From the NCBI GenBank assembly GCA_050329975.1, contig JBHJOG010000188.1, positions 1 through 9,876 on the forward strand: a stretch of DNA of 9,876 nucleotides, written 5' to 3'. Source of the DNA: CALKHQ01 sp050329975. GTDB lineage: Bacteria; Pseudomonadota; Alphaproteobacteria; CALKHQ01. A program made the position numbers and the translations under genes. Positions 6,248-9,876 of this stretch are shown here, one piece after another (positions within the stretch are counted from its first letter, which is position 1; every line of letters begins with the position of its first letter). The notes beneath the pieces are model-generated. The model saw nothing but the letters and a program-made list of their open reading frames with translations. It ran no database searches and was not told the origin of the DNA.

Positions 6248-7180
6248 GTGTTCGGCCGGATCTGTCATCGCCTGTTGCTCGGTGCCGCGCTGGTGTTCGT
6301 GCTGTCGCTGGTCAGCTTCGCGCTGTTCTACGCCATGCCGGGCGATGCGGCGCGCCAGTTGCTCGCCCAGATGATGGACGGGATGCCGGACCAGGCCTCC
6401 ACCGAGGCACTGCGTACCCGCCATGGCCTCGACCGGCCGCTGCATGAACAATATCTGGCCTGGCTCGGCCGGGCGCTGAGCGGCGAGTTCGGCGCCTCGT
6501 TCCAGACCGGCAACGCGGTCGCCGACGAGCTGCCGCGCCGGGCCGGCGCCAGCCTGGCCCTGACGGGCGCCGGAATGCTGGTGATGGCGGCGATCGCCTT
6601 CGGGCTCGGCATCGCGGCGGCGATGCGGGCGGGCGGCTGGTTCGACCGCTCGGTGCTGGTCGGCTCGGTGGTGGCGATGGCGATGCCGAACTTCTGGCTC
6701 GGCCAGCTGCTGCTGCTGGTATTTGCCCTCTGGCTCGGGCTGCTGCCGGTGACCGGCGGCGGCGCGACGGGGATCGTGCTGCCGGCGGTGGTGGTCGGCG
6801 CCTCGCTCGCCGGGCTCAGCACCCGCTACGTCCGCAGCTGGGTGATGGAGACCCTGCGCCTGGACCATGTCCGCACCGCCTACGCCAAGGGTGCGGCGCC
6901 GGGACGGGTGATGCTGCGCCACGTGCTGCCGGTGGCGCTGCCGGCGCTGATCACTCTGTTCGGGCTGCAGGCGGTGCGGATCTTCGATTCACTGATCGTG
7001 GTCGAGGTGGTGTTCGGCTGGCCCGGAATCGGCAGCTACCTGGCCTCGGCTGTGCTCAGCCGCGACCTGCCGGTGATGCAGGCTACGCTGATGCTGGTCG
7101 GCATCGCCTATGTGCTGGTCAACATCCTGGTCGACATCACGATCGCGCTGGTCGATCCGCGCGCGGCGGCGGCGGTGTGA
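6248..7180 (+). CDS. ABC transporter permease, DppB/NikB/OppB type
   Basis: A 310-residue inner-membrane permease, first of two in the operon. The N-terminus has a first membrane helix (about 9-29) ending in YAMPGDAARQLL, then the conserved periplasmic segment RTRHGLDRPLHEQYLAWLGRALSGEFGASFQTG at about 57-88, a hallmark of DppB-type proteins. The ATPase-contacting EAA loop is at about 206-232 (VRTAYAKGAAPGRVMLRHVL). The closing part has VVEVVFGWPGIGSYLASAVLSRDLPVMQ and the terminal LVDPR, all typical. The start is GTG 6248, preceded by GGGGGAGGGG; the frame is open far upstream, but that stretch overlaps the DUF4173 gene and the promoter. It overlaps the next gene by one base. The family transports peptides, nickel, heme or metallophores; the Fur-like promoter favours a metal-related substrate. 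Confidence 0.92.
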   Translation: MFGRICHRLLLGAALVFVLSLVSFALFYAMPGDAARQLLAQMMDGMPDQASTEALRTRHGLDRPLHEQYLAWLGRALSGEFGASFQTGNAVADELPRRAGASLALTGAGMLVMAAIAFGLGIAAAMRAGGWFDRSVLVGSVVAMAMPNFWLGQLLLLVFALWLGLLPVTGGGATGIVLPAVVVGASLAGLSTRYVRSWVMETLRLDHVRTAYAKGAAPGRVMLRHVLPVALPALITLFGLQAVRIFDSLIVVEVVFGWPGIGSYLASAVLSRDLPVMQATLMLVGIAYVLVNILVDITIALVDPRAAAAV

Positions 7181-8034
7181 TGACGGTGCTGGCCGCAGAC
7201 CTTCCGTTCGCCGGCCGGGACGCGGGTCCGGGCTGGCTGGTCCGCGGCCGCTGGTGGCTGCTGTTCGCAGCCGTCGTCGTGCTGCTGATGGCCGCAGGGC
7301 CGGAGCTGGCACCCAACGACCCGGAACGCGGCAACATGCGGCTGCGGCTGCTGGCGCCGAGCCTGGACTACCCGCTGGGCACCGACGCGGCTGGACGCTG
7401 CCTGTTCAGCCGCCTGCTCGCCGCCTTCCAGGTTACGCCGGTGGCGGCCGCGGTCGCGGCGGGCGCCTCGCTGGTCCTGGGCGCGCTGGTCGGTCTCGGC
7501 GCCGCGCTCGCCGGCGGCATCGCCGACCGGATCGCGATGCGGGTGGTCGACGGCATCCTGGCGCTGCCGATCGTCGCCGTCGCGCTGGTGCTCAGCGGTA
7601 TCTTCGGGCTCGGGCTGCGCTCGGTGGTGATCGCCATCGTGGCGCTGCACTGGGCGGACTATGCACGCCTGCTGCGCAACCTGGTGGTGGCCGAGCAGGG
7701 CAAGCTGCACGTGCTGGCGGCAACCGCGCTCGGCTGCCGGCCGGCGGCGATCGTCGGCCGCCACATCCTGCCGGCGGCGCTGCCGGCGCTATGCGTGCTG
7801 TTCGCCTGGTCGCTGTCCTGGGCGGTGCTGACCTTCGCCGGGCTGAGCTTCATCGGGCTCGGCGCGGCGCCCGGCACGCCCGAGTTCGGCCTGATGCTGG
7901 CCGAGGCGCGCGACCACATGCGCACCCATCCGCACCTGATCCTCGTGCCCGGCATTGCGGTCATGGCGCTGGTGATCGGGCTCAACCTGCTCAGCGACCG
8001 GGTCCGGGCACGCCTGCCCGGACGGTTGCGCTGA
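7180..8034 (+). CDS. ABC transporter permease, DppC/NikC/OppC type
   Basis: A 284-residue inner-membrane permease, partner of the preceding DppB-type protein. One N-terminal helix (about 25-40) leads into the conserved YPLGTDAAGRCLFSRLL at 64-80. The usual family motif has Asp after GR (GTDxxGRD); here it is Cys74, and the following segment AAFQVTP lacks the common R-x-S-L. The EAA loop is at about 178-204 (LAATALGCRPAAIVGRHILP). FIGLGAAPGTPEFGLMLAEARDHM at 224-247 is the typical late family block. The ATG shares its A with the upstream TGA stop, indicating translational coupling; a GTG at 7177 is possible but less likely. It probably forms a heterodimeric channel with the DppB-type subunit. 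Confidence 0.92.
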   Translation: MTVLAADLPFAGRDAGPGWLVRGRWWLLFAAVVVLLMAAGPELAPNDPERGNMRLRLLAPSLDYPLGTDAAGRCLFSRLLAAFQVTPVAAAVAAGASLVLGALVGLGAALAGGIADRIAMRVVDGILALPIVAVALVLSGIFGLGLRSVVIAIVALHWADYARLLRNLVVAEQGKLHVLAATALGCRPAAIVGRHILPAALPALCVLFAWSLSWAVLTFAGLSFIGLGAAPGTPEFGLMLAEARDHMRTHPHLILVPGIAVMALVIGLNLLSDRVRARLPGRLR

Positions 8035-8060
8035 AGTCGTTCAAAGAGGGGAAGCAACAG

Positions 8061-9608
8061 ATGAGACGGCAATATACGGGACCTCGGCGCTGCCTGCTGG
8101 CGGCGGGGGCAGTGCTGATGGCGCTGACGGCCGGTGCGGCGCGGGCCGATGTGGCGGTCGAGCAGGAGATCGTGGTCGGCACGATGTGGGAGGTGCTGCC
8201 GCTGTCGATGGAGGCACGGCGCAGCCGGTTCTTCAACGAGAGCGAGATCCTCGATACGCTGGTCAAGCTCGACTACGACATGACGCCGGTCCCGGGGCTG
8301 GCGCTGTCCTGGACCCGCGAGGACCCTCTGACCTGGCGGTTCGAGCTGCGGCCGGAGGTGACCTTCCACGACGGCACCAGGCTGACCGCGGAGGTAGTGG
8401 CCAACTCGCTGCAGCACGTGCTCGAGGCGCTGCCCTATGCGCGCAGCCTGCTGCCGATCGCGGCGATGGAGCCGGAGGGCGAGCTGGTGCTGCGGATCCG
8501 CACCGAAACGCCCTATTCGCCGTTGCCCAACCAACTCACCGACGCCTTCACCGGCATCTACGCGCCGGCCTCGTTCGGGCCGGACGGGGCGCTGGTCTCA
8601 CCGATCGGAACCGGTCCCTATCGCTTCGTCTCCTACCAGAGCCAGGGCGACACCGTGACCGAGCGCTTCGAGGGCTATTGGGGGCCGGAGCCGGAGATCG
8701 ACCGCGTCACCTACCGCTACATCCCCGACCACAACACCCGCGCGCTGGCGGTGGAGGCCGGCGAGGTCGATTTCGCCGACAACCTGCCGCCGGCGGAATA
8801 TGCCCGGCTGACTGAGGTCGAGGGGGTGCAGACCTTCGCTGCCCCGACCGCAGGGCTCTACTACATGGTGCTGAACACCCAGGACGGCAGCGTGCTCGCC
8901 GATCCGCTGCTGCGGCAGGCGCTGAATGCGGTCATCGACCGCGAGGCGGTGGTGGAATTCGCGCTGGAGGGCGTCGGCATTCCGGCGCCGACCTTCTTCA
9001 GCCCGGCGTTCAAGACGTTCCCGCAGGAGACGGCCCATGCCTACGACCTGGAGGGAGCGGGGGCACTGCTGGAGCGGGCCGGCTATGCCAGTGACGACGG
9101 GCACTGGACGAAGGACGGCGCGCCCTTGACGCTCCGCCTCCACAGCTACTCGACCCGCACCGAGATGCCGATCATCCTGGAGGCGATGGCGAGCGAGCTG
9201 CAGAGCTTCGGCATCGAGGTCGAGCTCGCGCTGCACACCTGGCCGGGCATGGTCGAGGTCGCCGAGGCCGGCGACTACGACGGCTACCTGGTGTTCTGGA
9301 CGCCGGAGATGATCGGCCACCCGGACCTGCACCTGACCCCGCACCTGCACTCCGCGCACAATCTCGACGCCAACGGCTATGCCAATCCGGAACTGGACGC
9401 GTTGCTGGAGCAGGGCCGGGCGCTGGAGCCAGGCGCCGAGCGGGATGCGGTCTACGCGCAGGCGCTGGAAATCGTGCACGCCGACGCGCCGATCATCCCG
9501 ATGGTGCACAAGGTGTTCGTCGCCGCCGCGAGCGAGCGGCTGCAGGGCTACCGGGTGCATCCGTCGGCGTTCTTCTACGACTTCAAGAGCGTGACGCTGG
9601 CGGAGTAG
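8061..9608 (+). CDS. ABC transporter substrate-binding protein, family 5 (NikA/DppA-like)
   Basis: A 515-residue periplasmic protein that should bind the transported ligand. A signal peptide spans about 1-29, with cleavage after A-R-A. Family-5 blocks are clear: VPGLALSWTREDPLTWRFEL at 77-96, TFHDGTRLTAEVVANSLQHV at 101-120, PIGTGPYRFVSY at 181-192, DPLLRQALNAVIDREAVVEF at 281-300 and GYANPELDALL at 439-449. Length is normal (about 500-540). The ligand-pocket region IGHPDLHLTPHLHSAHN (418-434) carries five histidines (420, 424, 428, 430, 433), unusual for peptide binders and reminiscent of NikA, where His416 contacts the metal or heme ligand. A strong GAGGGGA ribosome binding site at 8046-8052 lies 26 bp after the permease gene. 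An open frame continues upstream of ATG 8061, but only as a shadow of the permease gene. A metal chelate is the likeliest ligand by context. Confidence 0.92.
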   Translation: MRRQYTGPRRCLLAAGAVLMALTAGAARADVAVEQEIVVGTMWEVLPLSMEARRSRFFNESEILDTLVKLDYDMTPVPGLALSWTREDPLTWRFELRPEVTFHDGTRLTAEVVANSLQHVLEALPYARSLLPIAAMEPEGELVLRIRTETPYSPLPNQLTDAFTGIYAPASFGPDGALVSPIGTGPYRFVSYQSQGDTVTERFEGYWGPEPEIDRVTYRYIPDHNTRALAVEAGEVDFADNLPPAEYARLTEVEGVQTFAAPTAGLYYMVLNTQDGSVLADPLLRQALNAVIDREAVVEFALEGVGIPAPTFFSPAFKTFPQETAHAYDLEGAGALLERAGYASDDGHWTKDGAPLTLRLHSYSTRTEMPIILEAMASELQSFGIEVELALHTWPGMVEVAEAGDYDGYLVFWTPEMIGHPDLHLTPHLHSAHNLDANGYANPELDALLEQGRALEPGAERDAVYAQALEIVHADAPIIPMVHKVFVAAASERLQGYRVHPSAFFYDFKSVTLAE

Positions 9609-9613
9609 CGAGC

Positions 9614-9876
9614 GTGCTGCTGTTCCTGGAATGGTACGCCGAGAAGCGGCCGGTGGAGATGCTGGAGCATCCCCGCTACGGCGACCATTTCCGGAGCCTG
9701 CCGCAATATGCACTGGGGGAAGCGGATCTCGCGCCCTACCGGGCGATCCTGATCGGCACCCACCACGACCAGCGGCACCTGGCGGCGCAGCGGGCGGTGC
9801 TGACCCGCTACCTCGACGGCGGGGGGACCATCGTGTTCTGCGGGCATGTGGTCTATCCGTTCCTCGCCGGGCTCGC
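9614..9876 (+). CDS. ThuA/glutamine-amidotransferase-like protein, N-terminal part only
   Basis: From GTG 9614 the frame is open to the window end (87 complete codons). It starts 5 nt after the binding-protein stop, with GGAG at 9602-9605 as a possible ribosome site, so it belongs to the transporter operon. The visible protein has no signal peptide and alternates beta strand and helix: a first strand LLFLEW, then YRAILIGTHHDQRHL at about 42-56, a helix QRAVLTRYLDGGG, and the strand TIVFCGH at about 73-79. This resembles the start of ThuA or class I amidotransferase-like Rossmann domains, where a strand such as this leads to a functional turn. The rest of the protein is outside the window, so the family is tentative. 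In context it may modify or release the imported compound in the cytoplasm, which is inference. Confidence 0.6.
   Translation, partial: MLLFLEWYAEKRPVEMLEHPRYGDHFRSLPQYALGEADLAPYRAILIGTHHDQRHLAAQRAVLTRYLDGGGTIVFCGHVVYPFLAGL

Noticed and set aside
7110..8060. Upstream extension of the binding-protein reading frame
   Set aside because: It is out of frame with the DppC-type gene it overlaps and would bury the signal peptide; ATG 8061 has a strong ribosome site and begins the signal peptide.

Overview
The window is GC-rich (about two-thirds or more by eye), with GC-ending codons and long spurious open frames on the opposite strand. Gene content and protein style (a DUF4173 membrane protein, a LysR/GST divergent pair, a Fur-type box before a peptide/nickel-type ABC operon) suggest a high-GC alphaproteobacterial chromosome. 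That placement is inference; there is no rRNA or other phylogenetic marker. I see no tRNA, CRISPR array, insertion sequence or phage gene.

Left part (1-3282): a glutathione S-transferase gene runs leftward off the window edge. It is divergent from a LysR-type regulator across a 103-bp gap holding an 8-bp inverted repeat. The LysR protein seems to lack about ten residues at the start of its effector domain, with a sequence consistent with a deletion between short direct repeats. Next come a small secreted protein of unknown function and an ABC ATPase of the PotA/UgpC type with no permease or binding protein beside it.

Middle part (3365-6111): a compact cassette of three genes. A six-helix membrane protein overlaps by 14 nt with a winged-helix regulator, and a DUF4173 polytopic membrane protein follows. 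Two nearly identical 21-bp sites (15-bp core CTTTG-N5-CAAAG) lie in opposite orientation, one before the first gene and one between the regulator and the DUF4173 gene. The layout reads as an autoregulated module in which the winged-helix protein controls both transcription units. The second site also fixes the DUF4173 start at 4486 rather than at an upstream ATG that would overlap the operator.

Right part (6167-9876): a Fur-box-like 19-mer (15/19 to the E. coli consensus) sits inside a plausible promoter. It is followed by three 12-bp G-rich tandem repeats that form a four-run G-quadruplex motif merging with the Shine-Dalgarno sequence. Downstream, on the same strand and tightly packed, are two permeases of the Dpp/Nik/Opp family, a family-5 periplasmic binding protein with a histidine-rich patch, and the start of a cytoplasmic protein that looks like a ThuA/glutamine-amidotransferase-fold enzyme. 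Together these point to iron-responsive uptake of a metal or metal chelate rather than of peptides. The ATPase components are not in the window and may lie beyond the right edge.
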